In this document: one piece after another, positions 1 to 6,066 of the stretch
Layout: every line of letters starts with the position of its first letter
Numbering within the stretch: the stretch's first letter is position 1
NCBI GenBank assembly: GCA_002861585.1
Contig: PJQJ01000025.1
Coordinates: 27,561 to 36,026, forward strand
Direction of reading: 5' to 3'
Length of the DNA stretch: 8,466 nt
DNA from: Candidatus Saccharimonadota bacterium
Lineage (GTDB): Bacteria > Patescibacteriota > Saccharimonadia > Saccharimonadales > Saccharimonadaceae
Translations under genes and position numbers: made by a program
The notes under the pieces: generated by a model
The model's input: the letters and a program-made list of their open reading frames with translations, nothing else
Databases searched by the model: none
Told to the model about the DNA's origin: nothing

Positions 1-294
1 TTGCTGCGGCATATCTGGAATATCAACAACAGTTGCAAACATCTTGCTCGAAGGAATACCGAGAACAACGTTGCGTGAACGAATACCACTCTGCCCAACG
101 ACTGATGTAATAATCTCACCGAGTTTCTTCTGATCTTCTGACGCATCAGAAGAGCTTAATTTGATGTCGACTGGTGCAAAACCATACTTTGATAAAGACC
201 AGTTATTACCTGATTTTGATAGTTCAACCGCGCGGATCGCAGTCGTGCCGATATCTAGCGCGAAAAAATCGCCCACCGTAGGAAACATTTTCAT
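1..294 (-). CDS. pilM: PilM-like type IV pilus assembly ATPase, N-terminal part (runs off the left edge)
   Basis: The frame is open from an ATG at 294 to the window edge, giving 98 residues with no stop. The protein begins MKMFPTVGDFFALDIGTTAI and continues RAVELSKSG. The DIGTT stretch followed by RAVEL is the phosphate-1 motif of the actin-like ATPase fold as it appears in PilM. In this family PilM sits on the cytoplasmic face and binds the N-terminal tail of PilN, linking the inner-membrane alignment complex to the pilus motor. The later segment RNVVLGIPSSKMFATVVDIP also fits PilM (variable-to-conserved transition of subdomain 1A/1C). A GAGG ribosome site at 301-304 lies 6 bases before the ATG and supports this start; an in-frame ATG two codons later is less well spaced. 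It follows the 656-residue secreted protein by 44 bases on the same strand, so it is probably in that operon. The C-terminal two thirds are not visible. Confidence 0.85.
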   Translation of the reverse strand, partial: MKMFPTVGDFFALDIGTTAIRAVELSKSGNNWSLSKYGFAPVDIKLSSSDASEDQKKLGEIITSVVGQSGIRSRNVVLGIPSSKMFATVVDIPDMPQQ

Positions 295-300
295 ATTAGA

Positions 301-304
301 CCTC
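301..304 (-). promoter_or_regulatory. Shine-Dalgarno site of pilM
   Basis: GAGG on the minus strand, 6 bases before the pilM ATG at 294. It decides between two nearby in-frame ATGs (294 and 288) in favour of the first. Confidence 0.6.
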
Positions 305-317
305 ATTATACATAAGC

Positions 318-323
318 ATTATA
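318..323 (-). promoter_or_regulatory. Possible -10 element ahead of pilM
   Basis: A perfect TATAAT on the minus strand in the 44-base gap between the 656-residue gene and pilM. A second TATAAT lies at 305-310, but a start from it would exclude the GAGG ribosome site. No convincing -35 box is visible at 16-18 bases, so this may be a secondary promoter inside the operon or chance in an A+T-rich gap. Confidence 0.3.
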
Positions 324-338
324 TTTTCTCGCAATCCT

Positions 339-2309
339 TTAATACCTTGGTGGCAACTCTTTTTGCAAAATTGTACGTGCCTTCGAACCCTCTTCAGAGT
401 CGTAGAACTCTTTTAGGAGGATCTCAGGTCGAAGGTTAACTTGTTCGGCGGGGCTATGTAGCGTCCCCTCTCCAGCGCCGAAGGTACGTCGCCAGTTAAT
501 TTTTTCGGCAATAACCGGGCCGTTAAGGAGGAGTTGCTCATCACACTGATTAACCGTTAAGTCACCGGTAATCTGACAGGTAGATAGTGATTCAGTCGCG
601 CTAAGCCACGCATCAACCCGAGTTACGTTGTCATTAATAATAATGTTCTTAGCATGAATGACGACGCGTGGAATATCGTGCGGACGGCTGTAGTTAGTAT
701 TAAACTTAATACTGTCTTCTATAATGACCGTACTATTGGGTGCATTAATAAATATTTCTTTCGCTGCAATCAGTGGACTGTTGCCGCTGTTCTTCACCCT
801 AATGGTTGGTGAGGTCAAATTATAGACTCCGGCTTCTTCAATGCCAGTTGAAACATTTATTGTCGAAGGATTTCCAGGTTTAACTGGGCCACTATCCTTA
901 AACATGGCTACAACATCAGTAAGACATCGCCCTTCTGCTGGTGAGGTCCCATAAAAGCGTCCGAGTGCTCCACCCTGATTAGAGAATGTCAGGTCCTTTC
1001 CTTCTGGTGTGAGGAGTGGCTTTGCAGCTGAACCGAATTCTGTAATGTCGCCAAGTGCAAAGGTTGCATATTCTGACCAGCTACCCGTACGTGTTCCATT
1101 ACTATACTGTCGTGAGACGCCAGTTATATTAGCTGCATTATTTGGACAGGTACCGGATACGGTTGCGAAACCACCACCGGCCCAAACGTCACCACCCAGC
1201 ACCTGGAGGAGCGGCTTCTTGCGTATGAAGACGCACTTTGTGCCCGTACTAGCCGAACCAGATCCGATACCGGTAGCAGTAAAGTTGGCTGGACTGATTG
1301 AAAGTTCCGCACATACTCTTCCACCCCACGCATGTGTTGACGCTCGGATAAAGTTGAAGACGGTTATGATACCTCCATCACGAGGAACGCTGACGGACCC
1401 ATTTGTTGGGTATCCACCAAGTGAATTGCCGTTTCCATCAGTAATCTTAATAGTGTAATTAGTTGAGTCTGCAGTAATCGGTGGTGGCGGTACTGGATTA
1501 GGATTCTCTTCTGTTGGGAATGGTGTCGGAGGTTGATACACAGGGGTATTGTTCTGAATATCAAACTTAAATTGAAGGTCCTGCGGCGGGTAGATATTGT
1601 CTGTCGGTGATGGTGTTAGAATCGGCACCATTGAACCTCCAGGAGGCGGAGGCGTTGGCTCACCGGGCAATCCCGGTAAATCGCCGATTGGGTTAGCGCA
1701 CTCGCGCTGAATAATAAAGACAGGAGTGCCATTATGGCGCATGACAATTGCCTGACGAAATGTATCAGCTGGACGACGCACGAACGCGACGTCATTACCG
1801 GTACGACCACCGGTGTTGATTGATGCGTTTACGAGAGAATTCCACTCATAAGTCATACCTGGCAATCGGAGGCGTCGATCAACCTCTACCCAATCCGCTG
1901 CACTGATAGTCTTACCACCATTAGCATTTGCCTGGCCGCCTGAACGTCCAAGCATTGCATGCACAATAAAGGCAGCCGGTGCGCGTAAACGCTCATTGCC
2001 GCTGTCGTGATTAGCACGTAGGTACGCCATAAGGCTATCGACAGAGTTGACACCATACATCGCCTCTTGCCATGCACCATCACGAAAGACAAGTGGCAGA
2101 ACATATCCTCGAATTTCGCCCTGAGGACCTACCGGATCAATTTGAGCCGATGTACAGGTGTGAGAAAAGTAGTTAAAGGTAACGTTGTCGCCACACTGAC
2201 CAAAGTTTTTACCATCACGGTAAGCGGCCATTGCGGGAGATTCAAAAATTGTTGCAATACCTGTTGCTAGAAACAGTGCCGCTGTCAGTAAATAGAGTAC
2301 GCGTTTCAT
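339..2309 (-). CDS. Large secreted surface protein encoded with pilM; function unknown
   Basis: 656 residues. A Sec signal peptide is clear: MKRVL, a hydrophobic core, then an AMA-A cleavage site near residue 28. After it come a globular domain of about 180 residues, a proline-rich linker (about 212-280, with PPPP runs), an Ig-like/beta-sandwich region, and a beta-rich C-terminal part. Short hydrophobic strands such as RVVIHAKNIIINDNV near 546-560 suggest a stacked, solenoid-like region, followed by LLLNGPVIAEKINWRRTFGA near 588-607. I associate this C-terminal pattern with large extracellular proteins of Saccharibacteria and other CPR bacteria, from memory and without a search. Nine cysteines in an exported protein suggest disulfides. 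There is no C-terminal membrane helix or sortase motif. The gene starts inside the stop of the TPR gene (TAATG) and precedes pilM, so a role in pilus biogenesis or as a pilus-associated adhesin is inferred, not shown. Confidence 0.8.
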   Translation of the reverse strand: MKRVLYLLTAALFLATGIATIFESPAMAAYRDGKNFGQCGDNVTFNYFSHTCTSAQIDPVGPQGEIRGYVLPLVFRDGAWQEAMYGVNSVDSLMAYLRANHDSGNERLRAPAAFIVHAMLGRSGGQANANGGKTISAADWVEVDRRLRLPGMTYEWNSLVNASINTGGRTGNDVAFVRRPADTFRQAIVMRHNGTPVFIIQRECANPIGDLPGLPGEPTPPPPGGSMVPILTPSPTDNIYPPQDLQFKFDIQNNTPVYQPPTPFPTEENPNPVPPPPITADSTNYTIKITDGNGNSLGGYPTNGSVSVPRDGGIITVFNFIRASTHAWGGRVCAELSISPANFTATGIGSGSASTGTKCVFIRKKPLLQVLGGDVWAGGGFATVSGTCPNNAANITGVSRQYSNGTRTGSWSEYATFALGDITEFGSAAKPLLTPEGKDLTFSNQGGALGRFYGTSPAEGRCLTDVVAMFKDSGPVKPGNPSTINVSTGIEEAGVYNLTSPTIRVKNSGNSPLIAAKEIFINAPNSTVIIEDSIKFNTNYSRPHDIPRVVIHAKNIIINDNVTRVDAWLSATESLSTCQITGDLTVNQCDEQLLLNGPVIAEKINWRRTFGAGEGTLHSPAEQVNLRPEILLKEFYDSEEGSKARTILQKELPPRY

Positions 2310-2848
2310 TACTGTTGACCACCCTCTAGTGCTTGAATACGGCGTTGGAAGTAGGCCCTATCGGTACCCGCACCTGGATCAGCATTTTCATCTAGCTGTT
2401 CAAGAGCTTTTTTGTAATACTCGATTGCCTTCGCGCCGTTGCCCTGCTGATCGTAAATCTGTGCAACTAATGAAGTACTACTGTAGGTGCTCTCTATCTT
2501 ATTTGCTTCAAGTGCTGCATCAAGTGCCGTTTGCCCACGATCATTATTGATAGCAACTGCTGATTTTTGCATGAGCAGTCCGTTCTTAACCTCTTTATTA
2601 CCCTCTTGCTTGATGCTCTGATCGAGCACGTTCAGAGCACCGTCTACATCGCCTTCGGCGACCTTTTTATCAGCTTGTGCGGTTATATCGCTCACCTTTT
2701 GCTCGGGAGTACGCTTATCACGCTGACTCCACAAGGCATATCCAATTAAGCCTGCTATTACTAGCAGGATTACGACAGCACCAATAATGGTCCGTTTTTT
2801 ATTATGTTGCAGCTGCAACAGAAGATTTTTTAATTGTTCTTTTTTCAT
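2309..2848 (-). CDS. Single-pass membrane protein with an extracytoplasmic TPR region
   Basis: 179 residues. A short basic N-terminus (MKKEQLKNLLLQLQHNKKR) is followed by one membrane helix at about 20-40 (TIIGAVVILLVIAGLIGYAL), so the remaining 140 residues probably lie outside the cytoplasm. That part is helical with TPR-like repeats near 54-80 (ADKKVAEGDVDGALNVLDQS) and 125-152 (AQIYDQQGNGAKAIEYYKKA), with the usual small/aromatic pattern. TPR proteins act as scaffolds; in type IV pilus systems such proteins (for example PilF/PilW) help assemble secretin, but this cell type is expected to lack an outer membrane, so I do not assign that role. It is the first gene of the minus-strand set, has a strong TATAAT about 34 bases upstream, and its stop overlaps the start of the secreted protein. 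No good ribosome site is seen. A partner role for the downstream exported protein is inferred. Confidence 0.8.
   Translation of the reverse strand: MKKEQLKNLLLQLQHNKKRTIIGAVVILLVIAGLIGYALWSQRDKRTPEQKVSDITAQADKKVAEGDVDGALNVLDQSIKQEGNKEVKNGLLMQKSAVAINNDRGQTALDAALEANKIESTYSSTSLVAQIYDQQGNGAKAIEYYKKALEQLDENADPGAGTDRAYFQRRIQALEGGQQ
2319..2326 (-). promoter_or_regulatory. Shine-Dalgarno site of the 656-residue protein
   Basis: GAGGGTGG on the minus strand, 9 bases before the ATG at 2309, lying inside the last codons of the upstream TPR gene. With the one-base TAATG overlap it suggests translational coupling. Confidence 0.55.
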
Positions 2849-2881
2849 ATTGTGAAGCCCACTCTTCCCTAGCTTGCTCTC

Positions 2882-2909
2882 ATTATACAGCTAATGCTTG
2901 ACCTTACAA
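2882..2909 (-). promoter_or_regulatory. Promoter of the TPR / secreted protein / pilM operon
   Basis: On the minus strand TTGTAA (2904-2909) is followed after 16 bases by a perfect TATAAT (2882-2887). Transcription would start near 2875, leaving a leader of about 26 bases before the ATG at 2848. The -35 box matches 4 of 6 consensus bases. A 16-bp palindrome begins 3 bases upstream of it. Confidence 0.6.
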
Positions 2910-2911
2910 TA

Positions 2912-2927
2912 ATGAATAGCTATTCAT
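2912..2927. promoter_or_regulatory. Perfect 16-bp palindrome, candidate operator
   Basis: ATGAATAGCTATTCAT reads the same on both strands with no spacer. It sits directly upstream of the minus-operon promoter and in the divergent gap before the beta-helix gene. Uninterrupted dyads of this size next to a promoter commonly bind dimeric repressors or activators; no regulator gene is in the window. Function is inferred from position only. Confidence 0.45.
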
Positions 2928-3064
2928 CTACTGCAAATCTACAATCAGGGCCGACGTTGTGCTAAATATGACGTTGTTTTATTGTTAAATCCTACAGAGG
3001 TACTGGAGCTGCCTTGGGTATTTTTTCTTGTCGGCCTACTGCTAACATGGTAGGGTGAAGCTGT

Positions 3065-3091
3065 CATTCACGAGGTGTCGTGAGTGTTTTT
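3065..3091 (+). terminator. Terminator-like hairpin in the leader (possible attenuator)
   Basis: CATTCACGA (3065-3073), loop GGTG, TCGTGAGTG (3078-3086): nine pairs including one G-U, followed at once by five T. It lies 36 bases before the ATG of the beta-helix gene, with no plus-strand gene upstream in the window that it could end. Its 5' arm can also pair with 3055-3059, as in attenuators. The stem is only moderately G+C-rich, so efficiency is uncertain. Confidence 0.4.
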
Positions 3092-3115
3092 GTGAGGATA
3101 GTGAAAATTAAGTGA

Positions 3116-3120
3116 AAAGG
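3116..3120 (+). promoter_or_regulatory. Shine-Dalgarno site of the beta-helix gene
   Basis: AAAGG, 7 bases before the ATG at 3128. Spacing is normal and supports this start, which also gives a well-formed signal peptide. Confidence 0.55.
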
Positions 3121-3127
3121 TATAGGA

Positions 3128-4738
3128 ATGAAAAATCGCTTTACGGTGGGTTTATTAAGCGTGTCCGCATTACTTGTCGCATCAGTACAGATAATGCATG
3201 CGCCGCAGAAGACGAGTGCTCTCGATACAAGTCTTTCGCAGCTTGTTTATAGTTATAACAGTGATGGATCGAATGGAACGCCGCTTAGCAGCGCCGTTCT
3301 GACGCAGAATAAACCGCGTATCCATTTTGTTTCAGCAGCAAACGTCAAGACAACATATGTTAAGTTCTATCTAGACGGACGTCTAGTAGAGACAGAAGGT
3401 GACGCTCCTTGGGGATTAGAGGATGACAATGGTAGTAGTCCCCTTCCTTCCGATCTAACAAAGATGGGCGAAGGAACTCATACGGTTAAGGCTGTTGCAA
3501 CACAGAACGGCTCTAATCGTACCTACTCATCAACTTTTAGCGTACGGCTAACGACTACTCCCGTCGTAGACGAACCTGAGGTACCGGTTGTAACTCGCTA
3601 CACAGAAGGCCTTAAGATAGCACCAACAGCACGTGGTAAGGCAGATGGTTCTTCCTGGGAGAACGCAGCGAACCTAAGCAAGTTACCTGCTCTGGTAGCG
3701 GCAACACCTGATGGTGGCACCGTTTTGATCCAGGCTGATGCCGGTGAATACAACCGCACATCATCGATCATCATTAATAATGGTGGTTCAGCCGATAAAC
3801 CAGTTACTGTTCGCGGTGTCGCCAAAGATGGTACGCCAATGAAAGCAAAGATTGTTGGTGATCGAACTGCTCCATACAGCCCGACTGGCAATGATGGAAA
3901 CGACTTATTTAAGTTCTACGCAGGTGCAAAGAATTTGAAATTCAGTGATCTATCGTTCCAAAATATTGGTAACGTCTTTAATGCAAGTGCTGATGTTAAC
4001 AACATCACTATTGAAGACAGCTATGCAAAGAACGTTCGTCGCTTCGTCTCCAACTACCCTGCGAGCGGTGAAGAATCTTCTAACATTACAAACCTAACTG
4101 TTCGTCGCACTAACGTTGATGGATTCTCGAAGTCATTCGCTATCATCAAGCAGAACTCGAGCAATCTCTTGTTTGAAGATATCGTTGCTGATTCTCAGGG
4201 ACAAGATGGTGATGACTTTGCGATGGGCTTTATGCTTGATGGCACCGTTCACGATGTCGTCCACCGCCGCGTTACTGTAAAGAACACTATCCAGACTGGT
4301 CCGAATGATGTCTACTGGAACGCCGATGGATTTGTAACCGAACGTGGTGTCTACAACATACGCTATGAAGACACAAACGCTATGGGTGCTACTGACGGTG
4401 GTTACGACCTTAAGTCTGATAACACTACCCTGGTTCGCGCTAAAGCTTCAGACAACAAGCGAAACTTCCGCTTATGGGGTACTGGCGTCACGATCAATAC
4501 CTGTGAAGGCCTGAACCCTCACAAGCGTGGCGGTACCTCTTCGCAAGCACAGTTGTGGGCTGGCAAGGGATCTAACATCACTATCAGCAACTGTAAGTTC
4601 AGTGACAACGATGCCGACACAGTCGTCTTCCATCTTGATGAGGAAGCAAACGTAAAGGTTAGCTCAACAGACGTTACTCGCAACTCAGATGCAACCCTGA
4701 AGCGTCTTGATACTGGCGCACAGTTAACGATTAACTAA
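3128..4738 (+). CDS. Secreted Ig-like plus right-handed beta-helix (pectate-lyase-like) protein
   Basis: 536 residues. An N-terminal signal peptide is visible (MKNRF, hydrophobic core 6-20), with cleavage probably near TSA-L (residue 31). Residues about 38-148 look like an Ig-like domain (VKFYLDGRLVETEGDAPWGL ... EGTHTVKAVAT). From about 157 the pattern is a right-handed parallel beta-helix: ADGSSWENAANLSKLPALVA, then GGTVLIQADAGEYN and DKPVTVRGV, then many short turns rich in Asn, Asp and Val to the C-terminus. This opening is typical of extracellular pectate-lyase-like proteins. Around 422-450 DGGYDLKS and NKRNFRLWG resemble a conserved cleft of beta-helix polysaccharide-active proteins, but catalytic residues cannot be assigned. 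There is no sortase motif, membrane helix or anchor domain, so it may be released or held non-covalently. It stands alone, divergent from the pilus operon, with its own terminator. It may cut or bind a surface polysaccharide, perhaps a host one; that is inference. Confidence 0.85.
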   Translation: MKNRFTVGLLSVSALLVASVQIMHAPQKTSALDTSLSQLVYSYNSDGSNGTPLSSAVLTQNKPRIHFVSAANVKTTYVKFYLDGRLVETEGDAPWGLEDDNGSSPLPSDLTKMGEGTHTVKAVATQNGSNRTYSSTFSVRLTTTPVVDEPEVPVVTRYTEGLKIAPTARGKADGSSWENAANLSKLPALVAATPDGGTVLIQADAGEYNRTSSIIINNGGSADKPVTVRGVAKDGTPMKAKIVGDRTAPYSPTGNDGNDLFKFYAGAKNLKFSDLSFQNIGNVFNASADVNNITIEDSYAKNVRRFVSNYPASGEESSNITNLTVRRTNVDGFSKSFAIIKQNSSNLLFEDIVADSQGQDGDDFAMGFMLDGTVHDVVHRRVTVKNTIQTGPNDVYWNADGFVTERGVYNIRYEDTNAMGATDGGYDLKSDNTTLVRAKASDNKRNFRLWGTGVTINTCEGLNPHKRGGTSSQAQLWAGKGSNITISNCKFSDNDADTVVFHLDEEANVKVSSTDVTRNSDATLKRLDTGAQLTIN

Positions 4739-4755
4739 TCTATTGATTACTATCT

Positions 4756-4787
4756 AAAAGAGGAGCCTTAGAAGGCTCCTCTTTTTT
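4756..4787. terminator. Strong bidirectional intrinsic terminator
   Basis: AAAAGAGGAGCC (4756-4767) pairs perfectly with GGCTCCTCTTTT (4774-4785) around a 6-base loop. On the plus strand it ends in TTTTTT, 17 bases after the stop of the beta-helix gene. On the minus strand the same stem ends in TTTT and lies 9 bases beyond the TAA (4794-4796) of the protein-like tail downstream of the DUF3137-like gene, so it likely ends both transcripts. Confidence 0.85.
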
Positions 4788-4793
4788 ACCCTA

Positions 4794-4925
4794 TTACTCC
4801 ACAAGTTTGATTAGGGCCGTAAGATTCCTGGGTTCGCCTGGTCGAGTCTCATGGTACTTCACCGCTTCTTCTTTGATTTTATTTATTCTACTTGAGGCGC
4901 TAAGTGCTATCTTCCAACGTTGCGT
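4794..4925 (-). pseudogene. Out-of-frame protein-like tail, possible frameshifted end of the DUF3137-like gene
   Basis: In the -1 frame relative to the gene that stops at 4907, 43 codons are open from just after a TAA at 4926-4928 to a TAA at 4794-4796. They contain no usable start codon ahead of a valine GTG at 4860-4862. The residues look like real protein: INKIKEEAVKYHETRPGEPR then NLTALIKLVE. The stop lies 9 bases before the terminator on this strand. A one-base insertion or deletion between 4907 and 4928 would join it to the upstream gene. I see no slippery heptamer that would suggest programmed frameshifting. It could also be a chance open frame. Confidence 0.35.
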
Positions 4926-5995
4926 TTAGACAGTTGGTACCTTCTACGAAGAACAAGCAGTACCGTAATCATCAGTGCATCAAAGAAGATAACTAGCCCA
5001 ACCTTCACTGGCCAAAGCTCAGGTTTAGCCGTAATTTTAAGGGCACTATAGAGCGTATACCAGATAATAAGCAGCCAGGCCTGGTTAAAGTATGTGTGCC
5101 CCAAGGCCACCGTGCCAAAACCGGGACGGCTCACTAAGTACGGGTAATGTTGGTTATTAGGTAGGACGAACCGCCACGACTTCAAGCGGTGCTCAAAAGT
5201 TTCCGCCACGTTAATCAAGCTTCTTAATGCTTCATCAAGCTCATGTGCTGTCGTCAAATAATTATCTGAATAAAGATATAGTCGAGTGCCTATAATTTCT
5301 ATATCGAATTTTGTATTGCTCCGAACAAGTGCTTCCATTACATTCGGCGACAAAAGACTAAGTGCTTCAGTGATCGTACGACGGTGCGTATAAACTGTGA
5401 AGAACGTATCGAAATTACCTTCAAGACTAACCCGCTGGTCATCGTCAAAATGTCGCGGTAATGAGCTAAGGTGTTTACTCCCTGCCTGTCTATTGCGCAT
5501 AAATATATGCGGCAACTCTTTTGGCAGTTTTACGCTATATACTTGAATAACCTTTCGGCCGTACCGACGAGCAAATAACTGACGAAAGGTATGCGCGTAC
5601 ATCTCAAAAGGAAGACCGCCTAGCTCTCCTTTTACGATCTGTTCGTTTCGCTCGAAAAACCCTAACTTCGCTACTGCTGGTTGAAAATGCTTTTTGTAAT
5701 TTGGCTTAGAAGACTCCAAATACAGCATAGAATTCTGCTGAGCAAAGGCGCGTTTCGCAACACCTTGAACCCATAGGGGACGTAATCGGTTGCGTATCGC
5801 TGGTATGAACAGCGCCAAAAGTAAAAGCAGTGCAACCATAATACCACTCGCTGGGACAGGAATAAGATAATAGCTAAGAATTACCGCTACTACAATTCCT
5901 AAGGAGTATAAAACCCAAGATAAAAATAGTTTCTTGCCGGCTTCAGCCAAAGTGGTACGATAAGCAGTCAATTGCGGTAAATCAGTCTTTAACAT
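4907..5995 (-). CDS. DUF3137-like membrane protein
   Basis: 362 residues. Two membrane helices lie near the N-terminus (about 23-45 and 50-66) and two near the C-terminus (about 303-322 and 329-349). The central soluble part of about 230 residues would face the cytoplasm if the N-terminus is inside. The centre resembles DUF3137: a KGELGGLPFEMYAHTF segment (122-137), an internal FDDDQRVSLEGNFDTFFTVY stretch (183-202), then TEALSLLSPNVMEALV (209-224) and FDIEIIGTRLYLYSD (230-244). The biochemical role of that family is not known to me. The ATG has no ribosome site but an extended -10 box lies 12 bases upstream, so the mRNA leader would be very short. It is divergent from ychF with a 71-base gap. 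The C-terminus may be truncated by a frameshift. The family call is from memory of its pattern. Confidence 0.75.
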   Translation of the reverse strand: MLKTDLPQLTAYRTTLAEAGKKLFLSWVLYSLGIVVAVILSYYLIPVPASGIMVALLLLLALFIPAIRNRLRPLWVQGVAKRAFAQQNSMLYLESSKPNYKKHFQPAVAKLGFFERNEQIVKGELGGLPFEMYAHTFRQLFARRYGRKVIQVYSVKLPKELPHIFMRNRQAGSKHLSSLPRHFDDDQRVSLEGNFDTFFTVYTHRRTITEALSLLSPNVMEALVRSNTKFDIEIIGTRLYLYSDNYLTTAHELDEALRSLINVAETFEHRLKSWRFVLPNNQHYPYLVSRPGFGTVALGHTYFNQAWLLIIWYTLYSALKITAKPELWPVKVGLVIFFDALMITVLLVLRRRYQLSKRNVGR

Positions 5996-6007
5996 AATGT
6001 GGCGTTT

Positions 6008-6016
6008 AGTATATCA
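6008..6016 (-). promoter_or_regulatory. Extended -10 promoter of the DUF3137-like gene
   Basis: TGATATACT on the minus strand (TG, one base, TATACT). Transcription would begin about 5-6 bases before the ATG at 5995. No -35 box is evident, as is usual for extended -10 promoters. Confidence 0.45.
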
Positions 6017-6050
6017 TGGCTTAGCCAGAATATACGATTCATGTGACCTC

Positions 6051-6059
6051 TGTTACAAT
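6051..6059 (+). promoter_or_regulatory. Extended -10 promoter of ychF (leaderless)
   Basis: TGTTACAAT (TG, one base, TACAAT) ends 7 bases before the ATG at 6067, so the transcript would start at or next to the A of the ATG. There is no Shine-Dalgarno sequence. This also argues against an upstream GTG start at 6043, which would place the promoter inside the coding region. Confidence 0.5.
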
Positions 6060-6066
6060 AGAGCAT

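Larger units (their letters stand above)
2948..3127 (+). promoter_or_regulatory. Probable structured 5' leader of the beta-helix gene
   Basis: This stretch holds no gene. GGCCGAC (2949-2955) can pair with GTCGGCC (3030-3036), closing a domain of about 90 bases. CCTAC (3035-3039) can pair with GTAGG (3050-3054), and a second CCTAC at 2991-2995 could compete. GTGAA (3055-3059) can pair with TTCAC (3067-3071), and this excludes the terminator-like hairpin 3065-3086. GACGTTGT occurs twice, 17 bases apart (2953, 2970). Just before the gene AGTGAAAA is repeated (3100, 3111). A TACAAT at 2940-2945 could be a -10 box but lacks a -35. I could not match it to a known riboswitch. Confidence 0.35.

Noticed and set aside
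161..439. Plus-strand 92-codon open frame across the pilM start
   Set aside because: It lies opposite pilM and the end of the secreted-protein gene, with no recognisable features; pilM on the other strand is well supported.
2912..2965. 17-codon open frame in the intergenic region (possible leader peptide)
   Set aside because: There is no ribosome site, no run of a regulatory codon, and its start is the palindrome itself.
2940..3060. c-di-GMP-I (GEMM) riboswitch, suggested by CAGGGC and GGCCTA...GGTAGG
   Set aside because: The conserved CACGCACAGGGCAAACC core and the GAAA tetraloop part are missing.
4811..4860. tRNA-like words (GGTTCGCCTGG, TGGTCGAG)
   Set aside because: No acceptor stem, anticodon arm or cloverleaf could be drawn on either strand; the stretch is better explained as the tail reading frame.
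6043..6066. Earlier GTG start for ychF adding eight residues
   Set aside because: The added residues are not part of the family's N-terminus and the stretch contains the likely -10 box; the ATG at 6067 gives the normal MSLSIGIVGLPN start.
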